Shown here in pieces: positions 36,367 through 43,519 of a stretch of DNA of 64,000 nt. The stretch covers positions 2,540,001 through 2,604,000 of the forward strand of contig NZ_CP042239.1 of NCBI RefSeq assembly GCF_007833215.1, given 5' to 3'. How positions within the stretch are numbered: position 1 is the first letter of the stretch; each line of letters begins with the position of its first letter. This stretch comes from Sphingomonas suaedae. Its GTDB lineage: Bacteria > Pseudomonadota > Alphaproteobacteria > Sphingomonadales > Sphingomonadaceae. A program made the position numbers and the translations under genes. The notes under the pieces are model-generated. The model made no database searches, was not told where the DNA came from, and saw nothing but the letters and a program-made list of their open reading frames with translations.

Positions 36367-36637
36367 AGTCTGGTTTGCGCGGCGCGAGCGGATCGGGGGC
36401 GAAGGGATCGGCGAGGCGCGCGGCGTGAAGCCTGAGCGCATGACTCCAGTGATGATCGAACGGCGTGCCGGTGAGGCGGTTGCGCAAGGCGTGCGCGCTG
36501 GAGCGCGACATGCCCGCGGCGCGGGCGGCGCGCGCGATGCTGCCGGTTTCGACGAGCGCGGTGAGGAAGATGCGCTGGCGGGCAGGGGTCCAGTGGTTGC
36601 GCGCTGGCGCGGCGGCGGTGGGCTGGTCGGGGTGCAT
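36326..36637 (-). CDS. Small helix-turn-helix protein
   Basis: A 103-residue protein. Residues 13-52 (WTPARQRIFLTALVETGSIA then RAARAAGMSRSSAHALRNRL) form a clear helix-turn-helix domain, likely to bind DNA; the pattern is common in small sphingomonad regulators. The C-terminal third is Pro/Asp/Arg-rich and is encoded partly by the 11-bp repeat array. The start at 36637 precedes the conserved domain by 36 bases. It is divergent from the toxin-antitoxin genes. Target unknown; the nearby repeat array is a candidate. Confidence 0.72.
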   Translation of the reverse strand: MHPDQPTAAAPARNHWTPARQRIFLTALVETGSIARAARAAGMSRSSAHALRNRLTGTPFDHHWSHALRLHAARLADPFAPDPLAPRKPDSNRPAPVAPPSCP

Positions 36638-36748
36638 CGGCTCGACTCCGGTTGGTTGGAGCCGATTCAGTTGACCTATTTGGTTCGTGTAGGAAAGTGG
36701 TTTACGTGAACGTTGGCTGCCGTGCGGGGATAGTGTATTATTTGCGGC

Positions 36749-36925
36749 ATGAGTTCCGAACGCGCCCTGTTCGATTCCAGCGACCCGACGGCCGAGACGG
36801 CCGCCGATGCGCGCGCGGAAGCCGATGCGGCGGCGGGCCGGGTGGTGAGCCACGAAGCGGTCAAGCGCTGGGTCGCCTCCTGGGGCAGCGCGCGCCCGCT
36901 TCCACGACCCCAAATCGGCGACTGA
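36749..36925 (+). CDS. Antitoxin of a ParD/RelB-like type II toxin-antitoxin pair
   Basis: A 58-residue protein. The C-terminal part (RVVSHEAVKRWVASWGSARP) resembles the toxin-wrapping end of short antitoxins that pair with ParE/RelE toxins. The N-terminal half is acidic and Ala-rich (AETAADARAEADAAAG) and lacks an obvious ribbon-helix-helix or AbrB fold. It ends with TGA one base before the toxin start, so the pair is a tight operon. The assignment rests on size, position and this motif. Confidence 0.72.
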   Translation: MSSERALFDSSDPTAETAADARAEADAAAGRVVSHEAVKRWVASWGSARPLPRPQIGD

Positions 36926-36926
36926 A

Positions 36927-37205
36927 TTGCGCCGCATCGTCTGGACGGACGAGGCGGTTGCGCATCTTGAGGCGATCATCGCCTATATCTCTGCATTCAA
37001 TCCTGCGGCTGCCGCCCGACTGGGCGAGCGGCTGATCGCGGTTGCCGATAGTCTCGCGGAGTTTTCGGAGCGCGGTCGCTATGTGGGCGACGGGCGTCGA
37101 GAGATGACGACGGTGTGGCCCTATGTGCTGCGCTATCGGGTCGAGGGCGATCGGGTGGTTATCCTGCGTATCCGACATGGGGCGCGGGATGAGGAGGGTG
37201 CATAA
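36927..37205 (+). CDS. ParE/RelE-family toxin
   Basis: A 92-residue protein (TTG start) of the ParE/RelE fold: RRIVWTDEAVAHLEAIIAYI, then RLGERLIAVADSLAEFSERG, GRREMTTVWPYVLRYRVEGD and VVILRIRHGARD. The spacing and these motifs match plasmid-stabilisation toxins. ParE members poison gyrase, RelE members cut mRNA on ribosomes; which applies cannot be told from this sequence. The gene follows its antitoxin by one base and converges on the low-GC gene, with only nine bases between stops. Confidence 0.88.
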   Translation: MRRIVWTDEAVAHLEAIIAYISAFNPAAAARLGERLIAVADSLAEFSERGRYVGDGRREMTTVWPYVLRYRVEGDRVVILRIRHGARDEEGA

Positions 37206-37214
37206 GAGACGCTA

Positions 37215-38489
37215 TCAGGCCTGAGCCAAGCGCCGGGCCCCCTTCCGATCAACTTCGAATTCAAGGCCGTTGGTTCCGATCTTGGCCCGAGCCGTAGCAT
37301 CGAAAAGCGCAGCGAAGGCTTCAAGCGATCGGTTCTCGTCCGACGGCTTATCCTGAAATACGAACAGATCCCGGCACACGCTTTCAAGCCATTCTGTCGG
37401 CACGTCAGCCTTTTCCACAGAGTTCATTTGAAGGATCGTTTCAACGATCCAACTCGCACGGTCCATATCGAAGCCATATCGCTGGATTGCGTCCTCGTGT
37501 TTTCGATTAGCAATCGCTGCTGTCTTTAACCCTGCCAAACCAGCCCAGATGAATGCCGCACCGGCGACACCCGCCGCCAAACTTTTGACGGTATAGGCCC
37601 AGAAACTATATGATCCCGTGACGTCGTCCAAGTTGGCCGCGAGGGTCAACCCTACAGACAGCATAACGAACAGCGATCCAGCCGCCAAATATAGAAAGTA
37701 AGATCTATTCTCACCATTCCGCGCTTGCTTATTAGGTCGAGAGATTTCTTCTTGTAGCCTAGAGGTTAAGTGCTCTCGCAAACGACGCCGTTCATGTTGA
37801 GGCTCGCGGTCGTTAAGCTCGCTCCGCCTGGTTTCTAATTCCGCCTCTCGCTTTGCTAAAAACGAAATTTTTTCTGCGGCCTCGGCTTCTAGGGCTGCAC
37901 GCCGGCCTTCATTCTGCTTGTCGGCTTCTGCTCTGGCTTTGGCTAAGTCTCGCGTCATCTCCAAGTGTAACTGACGCGAATCCCCAATCTGTCCCGCCAC
38001 AATGTCACTGAGTGTAGTCGCACTCTCTCGTTGACCAACAAACGCTGAATCGACAGCTAACTCATTGATCAGATCAGTTATCTGAAAAATGTCATTCCGG
38101 GACAATCTGTCTGGCGCTGGCTGATTTTGACCACCATACCCCCGCTCTGGCGCCAATAAGCCGATCTCATCGAAATGCGCGCTCGGAACTGCGCGCGCGA
38201 AGCCGGACTGGTTCGGATGTTGACGCCAATGCTCTTCTTCCACCACGCCACGGTGGAAAGATACGCGCTCCTTTACCGTCCCAGGAAAAGAAAAATGAAA
38301 CTCTTGGATCAGCCGCTGCTTTGACCCAATCAAGCCTTCAAAGTCCGTTTCTGCATCAGCGGAACCCGTTTCCATCAAAGGATAGGTAAATTTCGCCTCG
38401 CCATCGGGAAACAGTTCGAGAAGCTGCTGTGCAAGTTGGTAAAGCCTGCCATCCGTCAGCTTGGGAGTTCGAACAACAGCGCTTGCCAT
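37215..38489 (-). CDS. Low-GC orphan membrane protein with long coiled coil
   Basis: A 424-residue protein I do not recognise. The N-terminal 140 residues are a mixed soluble domain; residues 170-258 form a charged coiled coil (AKARAEADKQNEGRRAALEA and REAELETRRSELNDREPQHE); two hydrophobic segments follow at about 264-286 and 296-326; a soluble tail ends at 424. GC is near 50% (sampled 60-base lines run 40-53%), against about 65-70% around it. The gene boundaries coincide with the GC change. The ATG lies three bases after the nrdB stop, and the nrdB end supplies GGAG as ribosome site. A toxin-antitoxin pair flanks the other end. This suggests recent transfer; a defence role is only a guess. 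Confidence 0.8.
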   Translation of the reverse strand: MASAVVRTPKLTDGRLYQLAQQLLELFPDGEAKFTYPLMETGSADAETDFEGLIGSKQRLIQEFHFSFPGTVKERVSFHRGVVEEEHWRQHPNQSGFARAVPSAHFDEIGLLAPERGYGGQNQPAPDRLSRNDIFQITDLINELAVDSAFVGQRESATTLSDIVAGQIGDSRQLHLEMTRDLAKARAEADKQNEGRRAALEAEAAEKISFLAKREAELETRRSELNDREPQHERRRLREHLTSRLQEEISRPNKQARNGENRSYFLYLAAGSLFVMLSVGLTLAANLDDVTGSYSFWAYTVKSLAAGVAGAAFIWAGLAGLKTAAIANRKHEDAIQRYGFDMDRASWIVETILQMNSVEKADVPTEWLESVCRDLFVFQDKPSDENRSLEAFAALFDATARAKIGTNGLEFEVDRKGARRLAQA

Positions 38490-38492
38490 ATT

Positions 38493-39542
38493 TTACTCCG
38501 CCGCAACCGTCCCATCGAACAACCCGCCCTCGGCGGCATCCTCGTTCGCCGCCGGGACCGCCTTCGCCTTCTGGCGCTTGTCGAAGCTGTCCCACACCTC
38601 GTTCCAGTTGCCGCGCGTCGCGCCCTTCGAATATTCGGTCGCGCGGGTTTCGAAGAAGTTGGCGTGCTCGACGCCGTTGAGCAGCGGGGTGAGCCACGGC
38701 AGGGGGTGTTCGTCGATCATGTAGATCGGCTTCAGGCCCAGCTGGTTCAGGCGCCAGTCGGCGATGTAGCGGATATACTTCTTGATCTCCTTGGGCGTCA
38801 TGCCGGGGACCGGGCCCTGTTCGAAGGCGAGATCGATGAACGCATCCTCGAGCCGCACGGTCGTCTGGCAGACGTCCATGATGTCGTCCTTCACCGCCTT
38901 GGTCAGGCAGTCGCGCTCCTTGGTGAAGGCGTGGAACAGGCGGGTGATGCCTTCGCAGTGGAGGCTTTCGTCGCGCACCGACCACGACACGATCTGGCCC
39001 ATGCCCTTCATCTTGTTGAAGCGCGGGAAGTTCATCAGCATCGCGAAGCTGGCGAAGAGCTGAAGCCCCTCGGTAAAGCCGCCGAACATCGCCAGCGTCT
39101 TGGCGATATCCTCGTCATTATCGACGCCGAACTGTTGAAGGTAATCGTGCTTGTCCTTCATCTCGGCATATTCGAGGAACATGCCGTACTCGCTTTCGGG
39201 CATGCCGATCGTGTCGAGCAGGTGGCTGTAGGCGGCGATGTGCACCGTTTCCATGTTGGAGAAGGCGGCGAGCATCATCTTGATCTCGGTCGGCTTGAAC
39301 ACGCGGCCGTATTTCTCGTGGTAGCAATCCTGCACCTCGACATCCGCCTGGGTGAAGAAGCGGAAGATCTGGGTGAGCAGGTTGCGCTCGTGATCGGTAA
39401 GCTTTTGCGCCCAGTCGCGGCAATCCTCTCCCAGCGGCACCTCTTCGGGGAGCCAGTGGATCTGCTGCTGACGCTTCCAGAAGTCGAACGCCCAGGGGTA
39501 TTCGAACGGTTTGTAGGTCTTGCGGGCTTCGAGAAGGGGCAT
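38493..39542 (-). CDS. nrdB: Ribonucleotide reductase beta subunit (class Ia)
   Basis: A 349-residue di-iron/tyrosyl-radical subunit that activates NrdA to reduce ribonucleotides. Iron ligands visible are D67, E98, H101, E158, E192 and H195; the radical tyrosine is Y105 in ETVHIAAYSHLL. The C-terminal tail (LFDGTVAAE) docks on the alpha subunit in the family. The start at 39542 gives MPLLEARKTYKPFEYPWAFD, the usual opening. It is separated from nrdA by several small genes. The low-GC orphan gene follows three bases after its stop. Confidence 0.95.
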   Translation of the reverse strand: MPLLEARKTYKPFEYPWAFDFWKRQQQIHWLPEEVPLGEDCRDWAQKLTDHERNLLTQIFRFFTQADVEVQDCYHEKYGRVFKPTEIKMMLAAFSNMETVHIAAYSHLLDTIGMPESEYGMFLEYAEMKDKHDYLQQFGVDNDEDIAKTLAMFGGFTEGLQLFASFAMLMNFPRFNKMKGMGQIVSWSVRDESLHCEGITRLFHAFTKERDCLTKAVKDDIMDVCQTTVRLEDAFIDLAFEQGPVPGMTPKEIKKYIRYIADWRLNQLGLKPIYMIDEHPLPWLTPLLNGVEHANFFETRATEYSKGATRGNWNEVWDSFDKRQKAKAVPAANEDAAEGGLFDGTVAAE

Positions 39543-39559
39543 GGGGTTACTCCGATGAA

Positions 39560-39772
39560 TTACGACGCGGCCGCGATGCGGCCGGTGAGCATGAGAATGG
39601 CGAAGATCGCGGCGACGATCATGAAGAACGCGCCCATCAGGCGAAGATGGCGCAACGACAATTCGCTGCCCTGGACGGGCCGAAGCCACGGGTTACGCGG
39701 CGTGACGATCAGGAACAGCCCGACCGCGGCGAGCACGACCGGTGCCAACTGGATGAACACCGTATCGCTCAT
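39560..39772 (-). CDS. Small membrane protein upstream of nrdB
   Basis: A 70-residue protein with two hydrophobic segments (about 8-25 and 45-62: LMGAFFMIVAAIFAILM). It starts with a four-base overlap with the gene before and ends 17 bases before nrdB. It is part of a chain of three short genes linked by overlaps. No function recognised. Confidence 0.62.
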   Translation of the reverse strand: MSDTVFIQLAPVVLAAVGLFLIVTPRNPWLRPVQGSELSLRHLRLMGAFFMIVAAIFAILMLTGRIAAAS

Positions 39773-39960
39773 GCTCCACCCACCATGCTGGCGACCAGCG
39801 CGAAGCCGGTGAGGAAGAGGCAGAGTGCGACCAGCATCGTGCCGGCGATGCGCAGCGCATAGCGCCCCTCCGCCGAGGCGGCGCGACGGCGCAGCAGGAC
39901 GAGGCCCGCCACGCCCGACGCGATGCCGATCCCGGCCTGGATGGCGAGCGAGCGGGTCAC
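39769..39960 (-). CDS. Small membrane protein
   Basis: A 63-residue protein with two hydrophobic segments (about 7-22 and 40-60: MLVALCLFLTGFALVASMVG), joined by a short basic loop. It overlaps both neighbours by four bases, which indicates translational coupling. No function recognised. Confidence 0.6.
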   Translation of the reverse strand: MTRSLAIQAGIGIASGVAGLVLLRRRAASAEGRYALRIAGTMLVALCLFLTGFALVASMVGGA

Positions 39961-40295
39961 TGGTCGATGACCGTCTCGTCGCGGGTGCGGCCGGCGCGGT
40001 CGCGGACGATCACGCGTTCCTTGACGATCACCTTCTTACCGCGATGCGCGCCGACGCCGAACACGCAGATGCCGAGGAAATAGCCGAAGTCGTACCAGCC
40101 GCCATTATTGGGCACGGCATAGACCGCGATGTCGGGCACGAAGAGGGACATCACCCAGGCCACCGGGAAGATGAAGCCGTGCCACAGGCCGAACAGGAAG
40201 CCCGGGGCGGCCGGCTCGACCGCGGTGCCGACCTGCTCCGCACAGGCGGCGAGCAGGGCGAGCGGGAGGACGGAGAGGATCGAACGCAGCTTCAT
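39957..40295 (-). CDS. Lipoprotein with membrane-like central region
   Basis: A 112-residue protein with a lipoprotein signal ([14 protein letters not shown], Cys near residue 18). The middle contains [20 protein letters not shown] and [20 protein letters not shown], both partly hydrophobic, and the C-terminus is charged ([20 protein letters not shown]). The pattern resembles small membrane-linked proteins found in alphaproteobacteria with no known role. First in the chain of three short genes before nrdB. Confidence 0.65.
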   Translation of the reverse strand: MKLRSILSVLPLALLAACAEQVGTAVEPAAPGFLFGLWHGFIFPVAWVMSLFVPDIAVYAVPNNGGWYDFGYFLGICVFGVGAHRGKKVIVKERVIVRDRAGRTRDETVIDQ

Positions 40296-40363
40296 GCATA
40301 TTCTCCTGCATCGAAAGCATCGCGGGGGCGTTGAGCGCGCATCCACCACGAAGGAGACCAATC

Positions 40364-40624
40364 ATGGCCGATACCAGCAACATTCGCGAGCATATGGAAG
40401 TCATCGGCGCCGACGGCGTCCATGTCGGCACCGTCGACGGAATCGAGGGCGACCGCATCAAGCTGACCAAGAAGGACAGCGGCGCGCAGATCGAGGGCGC
40501 CGAGGGCAGCCATTCGGGGCATCACCATTATATCTCGACCGGCCTGATCGCCGGGGTCGAGGGCGACAAGGTGCGCCTGTCTGCCAATGCCGATGTCGCG
40601 GTGAGCTTCGAAGAGGAAGAGTGA
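40364..40624 (+). CDS. DUF2171 protein
   Basis: An 86-residue soluble protein: [20 protein letters not shown], then [13 protein letters not shown] and [20 protein letters not shown]. These match DUF2171, a small domain related in layout to PRC barrels. A clear AAGGAG precedes the ATG at 40364. It is divergent from the lipoprotein gene. The HHHY stretch could bind a metal, which is inference. Confidence 0.8.
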   Translation: MADTSNIREHMEVIGADGVHVGTVDGIEGDRIKLTKKDSGAQIEGAEGSHSGHHHYISTGLIAGVEGDKVRLSANADVAVSFEEEE

Positions 40625-40628
40625 ACTT

Positions 40629-40676
40629 TTTTCCTCTCCCATTGGGAGAGGAAGGGAGGCGCGCAGCGCCGGAAGG
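40629..40676. repeat. Short palindromic repeat, family C copy 1
   Basis: CCTCTCCCATTGGGAGAGG followed by AAGGGAGGCGCGCAGCGCC. A related copy in inverted orientation lies at 41025-41066; the two flank the 96-residue membrane gene. Confidence 0.7.
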
Positions 40677-40686
40677 GTGAGGGTCG

Positions 40687-40977
40687 TCATTGCCACGGCG
40701 CCCTCACCAACCCGGCAGTCGCGGCGACGGCCGTCGAGAGGAAGATGGCGCCACGGACAGCCACGACGACGCTAACGATAGCAAAGAAAGCTCCGACCCA
40801 TTTCGAGGCCTGAACCTGCCAGCCTGCAAGTTCACCCAACACCGCGATATTGAGGCCGACAACCGCTTTCAGAAGCAAGCCGGCGACCATAGGCATGACG
40901 AGCAATCCGGCCACGAGCAGGAGCGCGCCGATGAACAGCTGCTCCTCCCGCGTGCTCCGAAATACCAGATCGATCAC
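40687..40977 (-). CDS. Small membrane protein between nrdA and nrdB
   Basis: A 96-residue protein from the GTG at 40977 (a GTG at 40995 is also possible). It starts VIDLVFRSTREEQLFIGALL and has two long hydrophobic stretches at about 15-40 and 60-85. It is flanked by inverted copies of a short palindromic repeat. Upstream frame extension is translated repeat sequence and was left out. Coding is likely but the start is uncertain; no family recognised. Confidence 0.5.
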   Translation of the reverse strand: MIDLVFRSTREEQLFIGALLLVAGLLVMPMVAGLLLKAVVGLNIAVLGELAGWQVQASKWVGAFFAIVSVVVAVRGAIFLSTAVAATAGLVRAPWQ

Positions 40978-41024
40978 TTCCCGGCCCTCTTCCACTGGCG
41001 TCCGGCGGCAGACGCTCCGGCCGC

Positions 41025-41066
41025 GCCGCTGCGCGGCTCCCTCCCTCTCCCAGAGGGAGAGGGACA
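41025..41066. repeat. Short palindromic repeat, family C copy 2 (inverted)
   Basis: GCCGCTGCGCGGCTCCCTCC followed by the CCCTCTCCC/GGGAGAGGG hairpin; read on the other strand it matches the copy at 40629-40676. Confidence 0.7.
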
Positions 41067-41071
41067 CTAGT

Positions 41072-43018
41072 TCACTGACACGCCAGGCATTCGTCGTAGT
41101 CGGTGCTCTCGCCCATATCGAATTTGGGTGCGTCGATCGTGTTGTCGGCCTCGACCCCGCCCGCAAAGCCGGCGCGCTGCACCGATTTGCTGCGCAGATA
41201 ATAGAGCGACTTGATGCCGAGCTCCCAGGCGCGGAAGTGGAGCATCAGCAGGTCCCACTTCTCGACATCGGCCGGGATGAACAGGTTCAGTGACTGGGCC
41301 TGGTCGATATAGGGCGCGCGGTCGCCGGCGAGTTCGAGCAGCCAGCGCTGGTCGATCTCGAAGCTCGTCTTGAAGCAATCCTTTTCCTCGGGCGTGAGGA
41401 AATCGAGATGCTGGACCGAGCCGCCGCGCTCGAGGATCGAGTTCCAGACATTGTCGCTATTCTTCGACTTTTCGATCAGGATCTTCTCGAGATAGGGGTT
41501 CTTGACCGAGAAGCTGCCCGACAGCGTCTTGTGCGTGTAGATGTTCGCCGGGATCGGTTCGATGCAGGCCGAGGTGCCGCCGCAGATGATGCTGATCGAC
41601 GCGGTCGGCGCGATCGCCATCTTGCAGGAAAAACGCTCCATCACGCCCATATCGGCAGCATCGGGGCACGGGCCACGCTCGACCGCGAGCTGCATCGAGG
41701 CTTCGTCGACCTGCGCCTTGATGTGCTTGAAGATCTTGCTGTTCCAGGTCTTGGCCATTGCGCCTTCGAACGGGAGCCCACGCGCCTGGAGGAAGCTGTG
41801 GAAGCCCATCACGCCAAGGCCGACGCTGCGCTCGCGCGCGGCGCTGTAAGCGGCCTTTTCCATGCCCGGCTCGGCGCGGTCGATATAATCCTGAAGGACA
41901 TTGTCGAGGAAGCGCATGACGTCCTCGATAAAGCCCTTCTCGTTCTTCCACGCGTCCCAGGTTTCGAGGTTGAGCGAGGAGAGGCAGCACACCGCGGTGC
42001 GCTCGTTGCCTAGATGGTCCTTGCCGGTCGGCAGCGTGATCTCGCTGCACAGGTTCGAGGTCGAGACTTTGAGGCCCAGATCGCGGTGATGCTTGGGCAT
42101 GTTGTTGTTCACATGATCGGCGAACACGATGTACGGCTCACCGGTCGCGAGGCGGGTTTCGACCAGCTTCTGGAACAGCGCGCGGGCGTTGACGGTGGCG
42201 CGGACGCTGCCGTCCTTGGGCGATTTGAGGTCCCATTCCTCACCGTTGCGGACCGCTTCCATGAACGCGTCGGGGATGAGGACGCCGTGATGGAGGTTCA
42301 GCGCCTTGCGGTTGAAGTCGCCCGAGGGTTTGCGGATTTCGAGGAACTCCTCGATCTCCGGGTGCGAGATGTCGAGATAGCAGGCGGCCGAACCGCGACG
42401 GAGACTCCCCTGGCTGATCGCGAGCGTCAGCGAATCCATCACGCGGACGAACGGGATGATGCCGCTGGTCTTGCCGTTGAGGCCGACCGGCTCGCCGATG
42501 CCGCGGACATTGCCCCAATAGGTGCCGATGCCGCCGCCGCGCGAGGCGAGCCAGACATTCTCGTTCCAGGTGTCGACGATGCCGTTGAGGCTGTCGGGCA
42601 CCGAGTTGAGGAAGCAGCTGATCGGCAGGCCGCGCCCGGTGCCGCCGTTCGACAGCACGGGGGTGGCGGGCATGAACCACAGCTTCGACACATAATCGTA
42701 GATGCGCTGGGCGTGCGCGGCGTCATCGGCGTAAGCGGACGCGACGCGGACGAACAGGTCCTGGAAATTCTCGCCGGGCAGCAGATAGCGGTCCTTGAGC
42801 GTCTCCTTGCCGAATTCGGTCAGCAGCGCGTCGCGCGAATGATCGACCTCGACCGGATAGGGACGCGGCGCAACCGATTTGGAATCGACCTTCTTGCGCG
42901 TCCTGGCACCCTTTTCGGCGTCCGGCGCCAAGGGCGCGGACTTGGTTTGGGCGGTCGCTTCGGCGGATTCGATCACGGTTTCACTCACGCTTGGTTCCTG
43001 GCTTTCCCTGAAGTCCAT
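41072..43018 (-). CDS. nrdA: Ribonucleotide reductase alpha subunit (class Ia)
   Basis: A 648-residue catalytic subunit. Conserved pieces are FMPATPVLSNGGTGRGLPIS, SRGGGIGTYWGNVRG, VSTSNLCSEITLPT with a catalytic Cys, and CLSSLNLETWD; the C-terminus ends DECLACQ, the redox pair that re-reduces the active site. The first 60 residues are low complexity and basic, and the usual ATP-cone activity domain of class Ia enzymes is not seen. The start at 43018 was chosen because upstream frame sequence is unlike the family. A possible NrdR operator lies about 180 bases upstream. Confidence 0.94.
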   Translation of the reverse strand: MDFRESQEPSVSETVIESAEATAQTKSAPLAPDAEKGARTRKKVDSKSVAPRPYPVEVDHSRDALLTEFGKETLKDRYLLPGENFQDLFVRVASAYADDAAHAQRIYDYVSKLWFMPATPVLSNGGTGRGLPISCFLNSVPDSLNGIVDTWNENVWLASRGGGIGTYWGNVRGIGEPVGLNGKTSGIIPFVRVMDSLTLAISQGSLRRGSAACYLDISHPEIEEFLEIRKPSGDFNRKALNLHHGVLIPDAFMEAVRNGEEWDLKSPKDGSVRATVNARALFQKLVETRLATGEPYIVFADHVNNNMPKHHRDLGLKVSTSNLCSEITLPTGKDHLGNERTAVCCLSSLNLETWDAWKNEKGFIEDVMRFLDNVLQDYIDRAEPGMEKAAYSAARERSVGLGVMGFHSFLQARGLPFEGAMAKTWNSKIFKHIKAQVDEASMQLAVERGPCPDAADMGVMERFSCKMAIAPTASISIICGGTSACIEPIPANIYTHKTLSGSFSVKNPYLEKILIEKSKNSDNVWNSILERGGSVQHLDFLTPEEKDCFKTSFEIDQRWLLELAGDRAPYIDQAQSLNLFIPADVEKWDLLMLHFRAWELGIKSLYYLRSKSVQRAGFAGGVEADNTIDAPKFDMGESTDYDECLACQ

Positions 43019-43435
43019 TGGTCGTCCCCTGCCCGTCCATCGCCACGACTCGGGGGCGGCACCATCGTAGCACCACGCACATTGGGGCGTGAGAACAAAA
43101 GATGTCCATTCGCCCGTCCCAAGGCGGCAGACGAGCACCCCGCGATATAGCATCGCGAGTGGCGGTCCACCAGTGCTTGGGCTTGTCCCCCTAAGTGACC
43201 ACTAGAGATTGTGCCAAACCGGCCCGGGAGGCAAGAGCGTAAATGACAGTTAAGAGACTCGGTTCGTCGCTGATATGACTCGGTTCATGGCATGATTTCC
43301 ATAGTCCGTGCGACGCGACGCGCGGACCTTCCTAGTCTTTTCGGAATGCAAGAGAACGACCGGCGAACATGGGATTTTTTTCGCGGGCCGATTCATCCAC
43401 AGCTTTCTGATTCACGCGCGCCACCAGATAAGGTG
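43019..43435. other. Upstream region of nrdA
   Basis: No gene is supported in this stretch. It holds the presumed nrdA promoter region with the NrdR-like sites described separately, then an AT-richer part at about 43240-43400 without a recognised element. The frame upstream of nrdA is open to 43153, but it has no ribosome site. Confidence 0.6.
43167..43214 (-). promoter_or_regulatory. Possible NrdR operator pair
   Basis: The 16-mer at 43199-43214 (CCACTAGAGATTGTGC) matches 12 of 16 positions of the palindromic NrdR box. A weaker match (9 of 16) at 43167-43182 lies 32 bp centre to centre, the usual three-turn spacing. Assignment is tentative. Confidence 0.4.
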
Positions 43436-43463
43436 ATCCCCGCCCGGCGCACCGGGCGGGGAT
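43436..43463. repeat. Perfect 12-bp GC-rich hairpin
   Basis: ATCCCCGCCCGG pairs with CCGGGCGGGGAT around a CGCA loop, flanked by AAAAA on the plus strand. Confidence 0.7.
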
Positions 43464-43479
43464 AAAAAGCCTTCCCCAA

Positions 43480-43503
43480 CCCCTCCCGCGGAGGCGGGAG
43501 GGG
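43480..43503 (-). terminator. Hairpin downstream of the TonB receptor gene
   Basis: On the minus strand CCCCTCCCGC pairs with GCGGGAGGGG around four bases. A TTTTT run follows 11 bases later, so termination is likely but not classic. Confidence 0.55.
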
Positions 43504-43519
43504 CGTTTGGGCGGAGGGG

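Noticed and set aside
36326..38489. Complete genomic island or prophage
   Set aside because: No integrase, transposase, tRNA target or attachment repeats flank the patch; only the 37215-38489 gene differs in base composition.
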